The position numbers and the translations under genes were made by a program. Below, one piece after another: positions 1 through 6,000 of a stretch of 6,863 nucleotides of DNA. Source of the stretch: Lentisphaeria bacterium (GTDB lineage Bacteria > Verrucomicrobiota > Lentisphaeria > Oligosphaerales > Oligosphaeraceae); assembly GCA_024405235.1 (NCBI GenBank), contig JAKSPA010000088.1:1-6863 (forward strand), given 5' to 3'. Under the pieces are notes generated by a model. That model was given only the letters and a program-made list of their open reading frames with translations. It made no database searches and had not been told where the DNA came from. Position 1 is the stretch's first letter. Every line of letters starts with the position of its first letter.

Positions 1-524
1 ATGGTATCGAGAAATTTCACCGTGATCTGAAGCAGTTTCCCTTGTGTTGGCTCCTTGAGTAATTCCATCAGCATCAACGAGTCCTTTATGATGGCATTGA
101 TTGTTTCATCCGAATCGATGTGCAGTATAGGTTCGGGGGATTGGGCTTCCGGCAGGATTTTTTCCAAAGGGAAGAATTTAGCGTAGAGTGGAATTTCATA
201 GCCATCGATTGCGGGAAATGCCATTCGCTCGCTGTTGTAGAGAATGTTCAGGACGCCGAGTGTTTTCGTATCGTCGTAGGCGTGAAGAGAATTTGGATAG
301 ATGATTATCACATCGCCTTTTCTGACGCATGCCTTCCGTTCATTCAGGATATGGATGCCTTTGCCTTCGGTGACGATCGCTATCTCGATACTGTCGTGCT
401 CATGAAAATTCAGCGTGCCGTGTTGTCCTGCAGGAACGATGTGCGTGGCAAGCGGAAATGGGAGGTATTCATTCTCATTGAGGCTGGCGTAATTCTGTAT
501 TTTGTAGATTCCATCGTATGGCAT
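1..524 (-). CDS. AraC-family transcriptional regulator, N-terminal sensor half (partial, runs off the left edge)
   Basis: Reading the minus strand from the ATG at 524-522 gives an uninterrupted 174-codon frame that leaves the window at base 1. An in-frame TGA lies a few codons upstream, so this ATG is the first available; no Shine-Dalgarno sequence precedes it. The visible part is a cupin-type ligand-binding domain: FHEHDSIEIAIVTEGKG (about residues 40-56), then a turn and VRKGDVIIIYPNSLHAY (67-83), then LGVLNILY. This is the layout of the AraC_binding domain and resembles the sensor half of E. coli RhaS and RhaR. The HTH_18 DNA-binding half would lie outside the window, so assignment to the AraC family rests on the sensor domain alone. 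The gene is divergent from rhaA, which suggests, as inference, that it controls rhaA in response to L-rhamnose. The opposite-strand frame at 120-572 is a shadow of this gene. Confidence 0.85.
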   Translation of the reverse strand, partial: MPYDGIYKIQNYASLNENEYLPFPLATHIVPAGQHGTLNFHEHDSIEIAIVTEGKGIHILNERKACVRKGDVIIIYPNSLHAYDDTKTLGVLNILYNSERMAFPAIDGYEIPLYAKFFPLEKILPEAQSPEPILHIDSDETINAIIKDSLMLMELLKEPTQGKLLQITVKFLDT

Positions 525-559
525 GTTGTTAACATAACATCAAATGACTTTTTGCGCTG

Positions 560-571
560 TATGAATGCATA
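560..571. promoter_or_regulatory. Short imperfect palindrome in the divergent regulator/rhaA intergenic region
   Basis: TATG-AATG-CATA forms two 4-bp inverted arms with a 4-bp spacer, in the 131-bp gap between the regulator start (524) and the rhaA start (656). Its ATGCATA half recurs within TATGCATA at 2985-2992, in the other divergent regulator intergenic region. It could be an operator half-site, but it is short, AT-rich and not statistically persuasive. No convincing -35/-10 pair was found in this gap for either direction. Confidence 0.2.
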
Positions 572-641
572 GTTTTTTTTCGGTTGTATATTAAGAATGT
601 TTTTGTTGAATTCGTTCTTTTTTCCCTATCTCAAAATTACC

Positions 642-647
642 AAGGAG
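642..647 (+). promoter_or_regulatory. Ribosome binding site of rhaA (decides the start)
   Basis: AAGGAG sits 8 bases before the ATG at 656. The open frame extends upstream to a TTG codon at 584, but those 24 extra codons have no ribosome binding site and no similarity to RhaA N-termini. The protein starting at 656 begins with the typical RhaA N-terminus, so 656 is preferred. Confidence 0.85.
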
Positions 648-655
648 CAATCAGA

Positions 656-1906
656 ATGAGCAAGAGTTTTGAACTGGCACGTGAAATTTACGGTGCCGTG
701 GGCGTGGATGTCGAGGCGGCGCTTGCACGTCTCCAGAAGTCGGTTCTTAGTCTTCATGCATGGCAGGGCGACGATGTCAAAGGTTTCGAAGACACGATTG
801 GCGCATTGACGGGCGGTTGCCAAGTCACGGGAAACTATCCTGGCTGCGCAAGAAATTCCGAAGAGCTTCGCAAGGATCTGGATTTCGCCATGACGCTGAT
901 TCCGTGCAGAAATCTCAAGGTCTGTCTGCAGGGACATGAAATCGACAGCATGAAGCCTGGCCAGGACCGCGATTCATGGACGGTCGAAAATTTTGCAGGC
1001 TGGATGGATTGGGCGGTCGCGAACCACATCGGCATGGAAATCGCTCCCGCATTCTACAGTCATCCGAAATTGGATCATGGTCTGTCGCTGTCCCATGAGT
1101 CAGAAGATATCAGAAAGTTCTGGATTCGCCATGCGCAGGCATGCCGTCGCGTCAGTGCTGAATTCGCACGCAGGACTGGCGTCACCGCAGTCTGCAACGA
1201 GTGGGCGCCCGATGGATATAAAGACTCTCCCGCAGACCGACGCGCTCCGCGCGAACGTCTTCAGGCGTCGCTGGACGAAATCTTCTCGGAGAAATTCGCA
1301 GAGACCGAAGTGCTTGATGCCGTTGAATCGAAGCTTTTCGGCATTGGCGTTGAGTCATATACCGTCGGCTCTCACGACTTCTATTTGAGCTATGCCGCAA
1401 GGAACAACAAGCTCATCTGCCTGGATACAGGACATTTCCATCCAACCGAAAACATCGCTGACAAGATTTCCGCAATCACAGCGCAGGGCGGCCGAATTCT
1501 TCTTCATGTCAGCCGCGGCGTCCGTTGGGACAGCGACCATGTGATTCTGCTGGATGATCCGCTGATGGATCTGGCCCGCGAATGTGTCCGCAACGGCAAC
1601 GGCAAGAACATTTTCTACACGCTAGACTACTTCGACGCAAGCATCAATCGCGTTGCCGCATGGGTCATAGGCGCACGCAACTGGTTCAAGGCGACTCTGA
1701 TCGCGCTGCTGGAGCCTTCCAAGACCATGTGCGAGGCGGAGGCCTGCGGCGATTTCACGCTTAGAATGGCCGAAAAGGAGGCTGTCAAGAGCTTGCCATG
1801 GGGCGCCGTCTGGAACGAGTGGCTGGAGCGCAATGGAATGCCTTCTGACGCGGAGGTTATCGTGCCGATTCGCGAATACGAGAAGGCAGTGCTGCTGAAT
1901 AGATAG
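656..1906 (+). CDS. rhaA: L-rhamnose isomerase
   Basis: Cytoplasmic, metal-dependent aldose-ketose isomerase that converts L-rhamnose to L-rhamnulose, the first step of the kinase/aldolase route of rhamnose catabolism. The product is 416 residues, close to the 419 of E. coli RhaA, and is alignable over its full length from memory: LHAWQGDDVKGFE (33-45), LTGGCQVTGNYPG (51-63), DAVESKLFGIG (221-231), CLDTGHFHPTE (255-265), LLHVSRGVRWDSDH (282-295), LDYFDASINRVAAWVIG (323-339), KSLPWGAVW (378-386). The metal ligands of the E. coli enzyme map at a constant offset of ten: Glu224, Asp257, His284 and Asp324 for one site, His260, Asp292 and Asp294 for the other. One oddity: where E. coli has NLHAIY this protein has CLQGHE (90-95), so a conserved histidine appears to be Gln92. 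The gene appears monocistronic, divergent from one AraC-type regulator and convergent with another. No kinase (rhaB) or aldolase (rhaD) gene is visible. Confidence 0.97.
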   Translation: MSKSFELAREIYGAVGVDVEAALARLQKSVLSLHAWQGDDVKGFEDTIGALTGGCQVTGNYPGCARNSEELRKDLDFAMTLIPCRNLKVCLQGHEIDSMKPGQDRDSWTVENFAGWMDWAVANHIGMEIAPAFYSHPKLDHGLSLSHESEDIRKFWIRHAQACRRVSAEFARRTGVTAVCNEWAPDGYKDSPADRRAPRERLQASLDEIFSEKFAETEVLDAVESKLFGIGVESYTVGSHDFYLSYAARNNKLICLDTGHFHPTENIADKISAITAQGGRILLHVSRGVRWDSDHVILLDDPLMDLARECVRNGNGKNIFYTLDYFDASINRVAAWVIGARNWFKATLIALLEPSKTMCEAEACGDFTLRMAEKEAVKSLPWGAVWNEWLERNGMPSDAEVIVPIREYEKAVLLNR

Positions 1907-1941
1907 CTGGTTTGCTAAGAGATAAGAGGGGGGGATGGATC

Positions 1942-1979
1942 AAAGGGCCTGAAGATTGCGAGGGGGAGGGCCCTTGTTT
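1942..1979. terminator. Weak, possibly bidirectional terminator hairpin between convergent genes
   Basis: AAGGGCC (1943-1949) pairs perfectly with GGCCCTT (1969-1975); an inner T-G wobble (1950/1968) adds one pair. The right arm is followed only by GTTTC, and the minus-strand read-out is followed by a similarly short T-run. The position, between the stops of rhaA (1906) and the minus-strand regulator (1995), suits a shared terminator. The short T-runs and 17-base loop make it weak. Confidence 0.4.
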
Positions 1980-1994
1980 CAGTAAAGCGATGGA

Positions 1995-2879
1995 TCAGTC
2001 TGCCTTGCCTGCTGACGATTCTTGTCGATGTCTGTATTCGCGTGGTGTCATGCCGATGTGTCTATGGAACTGAAGGGAGAAATAGTTGCTGTCCATAAAT
2101 CCGCAGTCCAGCGCGATTGTCGTAATTGTGTTTGATGTCTTTTGGAGAAGTTCGCATGCGTGATTGAGCCTGACGTTCATGAGATATTGCATGGGACTTT
2201 GGCTGAGATATTGATTGAACAATTTCGTTGCCGTTCCTACGGAGAGGGAGGCCTGGCCCACTATGTCGTCACGGCTGATGTCGTCTTGGTAGTGCTCATT
2301 GACGAATTGCTGCATCCTGCATAAGAGAAGCAGATCTCTCGAATCGTCTTTCTTCTGGTTCCTACCGAATCTTTTTATGCAGAAGAGAATGACCTGCAGC
2401 AGATAGAGTTCCGAGAGGAATTGCTTGTTTTCGTCCGCCGTCCGCATTTCCTCTTCCCAGTTGAAGACGATTCGGTCGAGTTCTTCAAGTTCGTCGGGCG
2501 GCATTTTCATTCGCGCCTTGAAATCGGCGCTGGCTCGAAAGGATGGTTCCGCCTGAAACATCGCAATGTATCCTGGCAGCTTTTCGAGTTTTGCCTTGTA
2601 AAGATCAAGGGCATCCGTCGTGTAGAGGATGTTCGTGAGCACAAGATTGTTTGGATTCAGATAGGCATGACGGCAACCGGGCGTCAAAAGAAAGATGTCG
2701 CCTCGTGAAATCGTATAGGTTCTGCCATCGAGAAGGTGCGTGCAGCTGCCGCCGTTTATTATTACAAGTTCGTTGAAATCATGATAGTGCTCTGGTTTTT
2801 CAGGCTGTGAATGCGTGATGACGCGAATGTTCGATCCGTATGGCAGAATGTCGGTTTCTTTGGAATTGAACAGAATCAT
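1995..2879 (-). CDS. AraC-family transcriptional regulator, RhaS/RhaR-like
   Basis: This 294-residue protein has the full AraC-family layout. Residues about 15-90 form a cupin sensor with PEHYHDFNELVIINGG (29-44), SRGDIFLLTPGCRHAY (58-73) and NNLVLTNILY (77-86). These segments resemble the matching parts of E. coli RhaS (EHHHDFHEIVIV and NLCLTNVLY), so a sugar ligand, possibly rhamnose, is likely. A helical linker (about 127-185) leads to two C-terminal helix-turn-helices: ISRDDIVGQASLSVGTATKLF (201-221) and the hallmark second HTH, ALDCGFMDSNYFSLQFHRH (256-274), followed by GMTPREYR (276-283). The first recognition helix (SVGTATKL) is less typical of the family. No ribosome binding site precedes the ATG. 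The gene is divergent from the pseudopilin-like gene and convergent with rhaA; it probably acts on the AT-rich region at 2880-3131, and control of rhaA is also possible. The small plus-strand frames inside it are shadows. Confidence 0.95.
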   Translation of the reverse strand: MILFNSKETDILPYGSNIRVITHSQPEKPEHYHDFNELVIINGGSCTHLLDGRTYTISRGDIFLLTPGCRHAYLNPNNLVLTNILYTTDALDLYKAKLEKLPGYIAMFQAEPSFRASADFKARMKMPPDELEELDRIVFNWEEEMRTADENKQFLSELYLLQVILFCIKRFGRNQKKDDSRDLLLLCRMQQFVNEHYQDDISRDDIVGQASLSVGTATKLFNQYLSQSPMQYLMNVRLNHACELLQKTSNTITTIALDCGFMDSNYFSLQFHRHIGMTPREYRHRQESSAGKAD

Positions 2880-2984
2880 GGCAATTGCGCTTTTGGAAAA
2901 ATTGACAATACGGATTCCTTTGACGAAGGGATTGCGAGAGATTTTTCAATAAAAATAACTCAATTTATACAAAATTCAAGAAAA

Positions 2985-2992
2985 TATGCATA
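2985..2992. promoter_or_regulatory. Palindromic TATGCATA in the divergent regulator/pseudopilin intergenic region
   Basis: A perfect 8-bp palindrome within an AT-rich stretch upstream of both divergent genes. ATGCATA also occurs upstream of rhaA (565-571). This may be a chance match in AT-rich DNA; a role as a shared operator core is speculative. Confidence 0.15.
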
Positions 2993-3004
2993 AAACTTAA
3001 GGAA

Positions 3005-3033
3005 TTGATTGAATTTTATTTAGACAATACAAA
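3005..3033 (+). promoter_or_regulatory. Candidate sigma-70-like promoter for the pseudopilin-like gene
   Basis: TTGATT (3005-3010), a 17-base spacer and TACAAA (3028-3033) lie about 100 bases before the pseudopilin-like start. The -10 match is poor (the last base should be T). If it is used, transcription would begin near 3040, inside the left arm of the inverted repeat at 3035-3068, making that repeat a DNA operator rather than an RNA hairpin. Confidence 0.25.
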
Positions 3034-3034
3034 T

Positions 3035-3087
3035 GTAACAGAAAAATTCTCATGACGGGTTCTGTTACGAATTTTTAGTCGCCCGTT
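3035..3087 (+). promoter_or_regulatory. Inverted repeat with possible pseudoknot/alternative hairpin upstream of the pseudopilin-like gene
   Basis: GTAACAGAA (3035-3043) and TTCTGTTAC (3060-3068) are perfect 9-bp inverted arms separated by 16 bases. The loop segment GACGGG (3054-3059) can pair with CCCGTT (3082-3087; one G-U), giving H-type pseudoknot geometry with adjacent stems. A competing 8-bp stem, AAAAATTC (3042-3049) with GAATTTTT (3069-3076), overlaps the first. The element ends 44 bases before the start codon. It could be a dyad operator for the divergent AraC-type regulator or a structured 5' leader. The pairings are seen directly; the function is inferred. Confidence 0.45.
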
Positions 3088-3119
3088 AATTTCATTCCTC
3101 AAAACATTTCATCAAACAA

Positions 3120-3124
3120 AAGGA
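3120..3124 (+). promoter_or_regulatory. Ribosome binding site of the pseudopilin-like gene
   Basis: AAGGA, within an A-rich AAAAGGAAA context, lies 7 bases before the ATG at 3132. It supports this start, which places the prepilin motif right at the N-terminus as expected. Confidence 0.75.
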
Positions 3125-3131
3125 AACAACA

Positions 3132-3995
3132 ATGCGTAAATCCTTTACTCTGATCGAATTGCTTGTGGTCATCGCCATCATCGCGATTCTGGCATCTATG
3201 CTTCTGCCAGCACTCTCCAAGGCCCGCGAGAAGGCACGCGCGATCAGTTGCACCAACAACCTGAAGCAGCTGGCTCTCGGCACTCAGCTCTACGCTACAG
3301 ACAGCGACGACTTCCTGCCTCCGAACTGCATGTCTCCCAATGATCCCAGCGGTCCTTACTGCGGCGAGTATGGTCTTTCTGGAAATGAAATCAAGGACGC
3401 ATACATGTGGTTTACTGTGAATCCAATCGTGCCAGGCAATCCAATGACTTGCGGTGAATGGGCAGAAAAGGATCCCGCCTCCGACTTCGCGCTGAATGCA
3501 CAGCCAACAAAGGAAGACAAAGGTTCCTGGCACAAGATTCTGATGTGCCCATCCGGTCCTTCTGGCGAACGCATCGTTGGAAATATCGGCTATCAGAACA
3601 ATGGTGGCGCAGGTTACTGGGGCAGAAAGTTCACTGGCGGCTCTCTGTTCGGCATGACATCCGATGCAAAGCCCGCCGCAGGTTGGCTCCGTCTCAGTGG
3701 CATCAAGTATCCCACCATCCATCCCAACCAGTTCGACGGCACCAACAATCACGGCTATTCCGGCATTGGTGCTATCCCAGTGGTTGGTGTCAATCCCATG
3801 AAGAATGGTGCTGATGCTCTGCCTTATTATCGTCATGCTCTGATGATGAATGCGAACTTCTCCGATGGTCATGCCGAGGGCATCAACTATCGCAACGCGC
3901 TTGTCTGGGATGGCGATAAGAGCCAGTACCTCCTGACTGTCAACTACTACTGGTATCCTAACAGCAACGTCGCCGGCGGCGACATGTATCGCTAA
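3132..3995 (+). CDS. Type II secretion-type pseudopilin-like protein with H-X9-DG motif
   Basis: This 287-residue protein begins MRKSFTLIELLVVIAIIAIL, the class III signal of prepilins and pseudopilins (TIGR02532-type). A short basic leader precedes FTLIE, with Glu at mature position 5, and a hydrophobic helix runs to about residue 26. Cleavage by a prepilin peptidase would be after Ser4; the usual residue there is Gly. Residues 31-64 (AREKARAISCTNNLKQLALG then YATDSDDFLPP) are typical of the PVC class, as is MCPSGPSG (138-145). His235 followed by nine residues and Asp245-Gly246 gives the H-X9-DG motif (TIGR04294-type). The globular part is rich in Gly, Asn and Tyr and ends NVAGGDMYR. These proteins are thought to be membrane-anchored or surface-exposed; their function is not established. 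It is divergent from the AraC/RhaS-like regulator and is followed by strong hairpins, so it may be transcribed largely alone. The long minus-strand frame over it (3099-4022) is a shadow. Confidence 0.95.
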   Translation: MRKSFTLIELLVVIAIIAILASMLLPALSKAREKARAISCTNNLKQLALGTQLYATDSDDFLPPNCMSPNDPSGPYCGEYGLSGNEIKDAYMWFTVNPIVPGNPMTCGEWAEKDPASDFALNAQPTKEDKGSWHKILMCPSGPSGERIVGNIGYQNNGGAGYWGRKFTGGSLFGMTSDAKPAAGWLRLSGIKYPTIHPNQFDGTNNHGYSGIGAIPVVGVNPMKNGADALPYYRHALMMNANFSDGHAEGINYRNALVWDGDKSQYLLTVNYYWYPNSNVAGGDMYR

Positions 3996-4013
3996 TCGGC
4001 AAGTCTGAAATTG

Positions 4014-4043
4014 TCGCGTCATGAGTGTCGGTTCATGACGCGA
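4014..4043 (+). terminator. Perfect 11-bp hairpin downstream of the pseudopilin-like gene
   Basis: TCGCGTCATGA (4014-4024) pairs perfectly with TCATGACGCGA (4033-4043) around an 8-base loop, starting 18 bases after the stop codon. Only a short T-poor stretch follows, so by itself it is not a classical intrinsic terminator. It may be a 3'-end-protecting stem or the first half of a tandem terminator. Confidence 0.6.
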
Positions 4044-4047
4044 TTAG

Positions 4048-4106
4048 ATTCCTGTCTGAGCGAAAGTCGTTCAGGCAGGAGTTATATTATTTTTTTTAGT
4101 TTTTTT
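4048..4106 (+). terminator. Strong rho-independent terminator between the pseudopilin-like and GH20-like genes
   Basis: CCTGTCTGAGCGA (4051-4063) pairs with TCGTTCAGGCAGG (4067-4079) as 13 bp with two G-U wobbles and a 3-base loop; T4050-A4080 and further weak pairs extend the base. T8 (4090-4097) and T7 (4100-4106) follow. This should end most transcripts from the pseudopilin-like gene, so the downstream gene needs read-through or its own promoter. Confidence 0.8.
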
Positions 4107-4123
4107 GTTTCAATTCAAGGGTT

Positions 4124-4129
4124 TATCAT
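4124..4129 (+). promoter_or_regulatory. Candidate -10 box placing transcription start at the GH20-like ATG
   Basis: TATCAT matches five of six bases of the TATAAT consensus, and the 7 bases to 4137 would put the transcript start at or next to the ATG, giving a leaderless mRNA. The -35 region is only a T-run, so support is weak. It would explain the lack of a well-spaced ribosome binding site (the nearest purine run, AAGGG at 4117-4121, is 15 bases away). Confidence 0.3.
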
Positions 4130-4136
4130 TTGTAAA

Positions 4137-5975
4137 ATGAGCAACACGGCATTACTTATTCCGATCCCTAAAAAAGCGAAGTACGGTACTTCCTCCTTTC
4201 TCTGGAGTGCAATCGAAAACATTCTTCTTCCCGCAGGCTACGGACGGCCAATTCTGCTTGCTGCGCTGAATCTTGCAGACGACTTTCAGGGCTTGACCGG
4301 AAAGCGCATCCGTTTCGCATGCGGCGAAGCAGTCGGGCTGGCCATACGTTTCGAAATATCTGCGAAAATCAAGGGTGAGGAGTCATATTCCCTCCTTGGC
4401 GACGGCAAGGGCATCGTTGTCAAGGCCTCCACGGAAAAAGGGCTGTTCTATGGAATTCAGACCCTGCGCCAGATGCTTCGTCAGGGTGAAATCAAATATC
4501 AGCAATTTGATATTCAGGATTCGCCCGACTATCAAGTCCGCGGCTTCTATCATGATGTCACGCGTGGCGCAATTCCCACCATGGAGACACTCTTCCAGTT
4601 GGTGGATAAGATGGCCTTCTACAAGATGAACCATCTGGAACTCTATATCGAACATACTTTCGCCCTTGCGAAGCATCCCGACATTTGGGAAGGCGCCGAT
4701 CCATTGACGGCGGAGGAGATTCTCCGTCTCCAGGACTACTGCACAGAGCGCAATATCGAACTGGTGCCCTCAATCGCCACATTCGGACATTGCTATATGG
4801 CAATGCGAAGCAAGCGCCTCAAGGACTTGAATGAAATGGATGCGGATATTTCGGAGTGGCCATTCTCCTTCCGCGACCGTATGCAGCACGCCACTCTTAA
4901 TCCCTCTGATCCACGCTCCATCAAACTGGTCGCCGACATTCTTGGCGAATTCCTACCGCTCTTCAAGAGCAAATACTGCAATATCTGCGGCGACGAGACA
5001 TTCGATTTGGGACGCGGCAAGAACAAGCATTTGGTGAAATCCGAAGAGGATATCCAGAAGATCTACATGGTCTTCCTGAAGAAGATCATGGCATTGGTCA
5101 CCAAGCAGGGAAAGATTCCGATGTTCTGGGGAGATGTCATAGGCGACAACAGCGAGTTGCTTCGCGAACTTCCCGAAAACGTCATTCCGCTGGAATGGGA
5201 TTATGGTCCCGATGCAACGCGGCGCGACACTGCGAAACTCGCCGCCGTCACAAGCAATTTCTATGTTTGCCCAGGCACAGGATGCTGGAGCCGTTGGCTG
5301 ACACCGATCCATATCGGCCAGAAGAACATCTTGAATTATGCCAAGAAGGGTCTGAAATATGGCGCGAAAGGCCTTCTCAATACCAATTGGGGCGACCGCG
5401 GCAACGTCAATCTTCCCGCGATTTCGTGGCATGGCTTTGCATACGGCGCAGCCTGCGGCTGGAATACCGCAGCGTCGGAGGATCTCGAGGCCTTCCATAA
5501 AGCGCTGGATCTTCTCGAATTCGGCGCGAAGGGCCTCTGCGATGCGTGGATGAGCTTCGAGAAACTGACCAAGACCGCATGGGGGCATGTTGTCCAATGG
5601 GTCGATCCGACAATCGAATGCTCCCTCGAGAGCGAGTATGGAAACGAAATCGATTTCGAGGGAACGCGCAAGGCCATTCCCGCTCTGGAAAAGGCATTCG
5701 CAAAATTCGACGCCTGTCTGGCCACCGCGCATCCGCAGGATCCGAACGCGCGGGAAGAACTGCGTTTCGGTGCCGAAATGACCATCCTCATGCACAAGGT
5801 GATCGCAGCCATCAAATACCCTGATGACAAGGCGACCAACTGGAAGCTTGCTGACGAAATTCGCCGGAAGGAAGTGCAGTTCTGCCAGTTGTGGCACAAG
5901 CGCAACAAGCCGTCGGAATACTACCGCGTAAAAGACGCGCTCAGGGACGTTGCAAGAAGGCTGGATGTCCTCTAG
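4137..5975 (+). CDS. Glycoside hydrolase family 20-like enzyme (beta-N-acetylhexosaminidase-like)
   Basis: Probable exo-acting glycosidase of 612 residues. Residues about 85-125 (GKGIVVKASTEKGLFYGIQ, then LRQML) match the end of the Glyco_hydro_20b accessory domain. The TIM-barrel domain follows: VRGFYHDVTRG (134-144), KMAFYKMNHLELYIEH (158-173), NIELVPSIATFGH (206-218), then NICGDETFDLG (282-292), whose Asp286-Glu287 pair corresponds to the GH20 catalytic Asp-Glu. Later barrel strands carry MFWGD (329-333) and PLEWDYG (351-357). The usual GH20 motif is H-x-G-G-D-E; here the His is Asn282 and the first Gly is Cys284, so this is a divergent member and its substrate is uncertain. The start is ambiguous: the frame stays open back to 4011, with an ATG at 4035, but that stretch crosses the terminator hairpins. 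From 4137 there is no signal peptide and the enzyme would be cytoplasmic. The minus-strand frame at 4953-6011 is a shadow. Confidence 0.88.
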   Translation: MSNTALLIPIPKKAKYGTSSFLWSAIENILLPAGYGRPILLAALNLADDFQGLTGKRIRFACGEAVGLAIRFEISAKIKGEESYSLLGDGKGIVVKASTEKGLFYGIQTLRQMLRQGEIKYQQFDIQDSPDYQVRGFYHDVTRGAIPTMETLFQLVDKMAFYKMNHLELYIEHTFALAKHPDIWEGADPLTAEEILRLQDYCTERNIELVPSIATFGHCYMAMRSKRLKDLNEMDADISEWPFSFRDRMQHATLNPSDPRSIKLVADILGEFLPLFKSKYCNICGDETFDLGRGKNKHLVKSEEDIQKIYMVFLKKIMALVTKQGKIPMFWGDVIGDNSELLRELPENVIPLEWDYGPDATRRDTAKLAAVTSNFYVCPGTGCWSRWLTPIHIGQKNILNYAKKGLKYGAKGLLNTNWGDRGNVNLPAISWHGFAYGAACGWNTAASEDLEAFHKALDLLEFGAKGLCDAWMSFEKLTKTAWGHVVQWVDPTIECSLESEYGNEIDFEGTRKAIPALEKAFAKFDACLATAHPQDPNAREELRFGAEMTILMHKVIAAIKYPDDKATNWKLADEIRRKEVQFCQLWHKRNKPSEYYRVKDALRDVARRLDVL

Positions 5976-6000
5976 ACGCCACACTGGAAGCCGTTGCACG

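Noticed and set aside
120..572. 150-codon plus-strand frame at the left edge
   Set aside because: It is a shadow of the minus-strand AraC-type sensor domain, which shows family motifs while this frame shows none.
572..580. T8 run upstream of rhaA as a terminator
   Set aside because: No GC-rich hairpin precedes it on the plus strand; the nearby palindrome at 560-571 is only 4 bp per arm.
2902..2907. Perfect -35 consensus TTGACA upstream of the pseudopilin-like gene
   Set aside because: No -10-like hexamer occurs at 15-19 bases downstream (GC-rich sequence lies there), and it is over 220 bases from the start codon.
2971..3017. 9-bp inverted repeat AAAATTCAA / TTGAATTTT in the AT-rich intergenic region
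   Set aside because: The arms are pure low-complexity AT-rich sequence separated by 29 bases; chance occurrence is likely in this composition.
3099..4022. 307-codon minus-strand open frame antisense to the pseudopilin-like gene
   Set aside because: It lies opposite a gene with clear prepilin and H-X9-DG motifs, has no ribosome binding site or recognisable domain, and is explained by the codon bias of the plus-strand gene.
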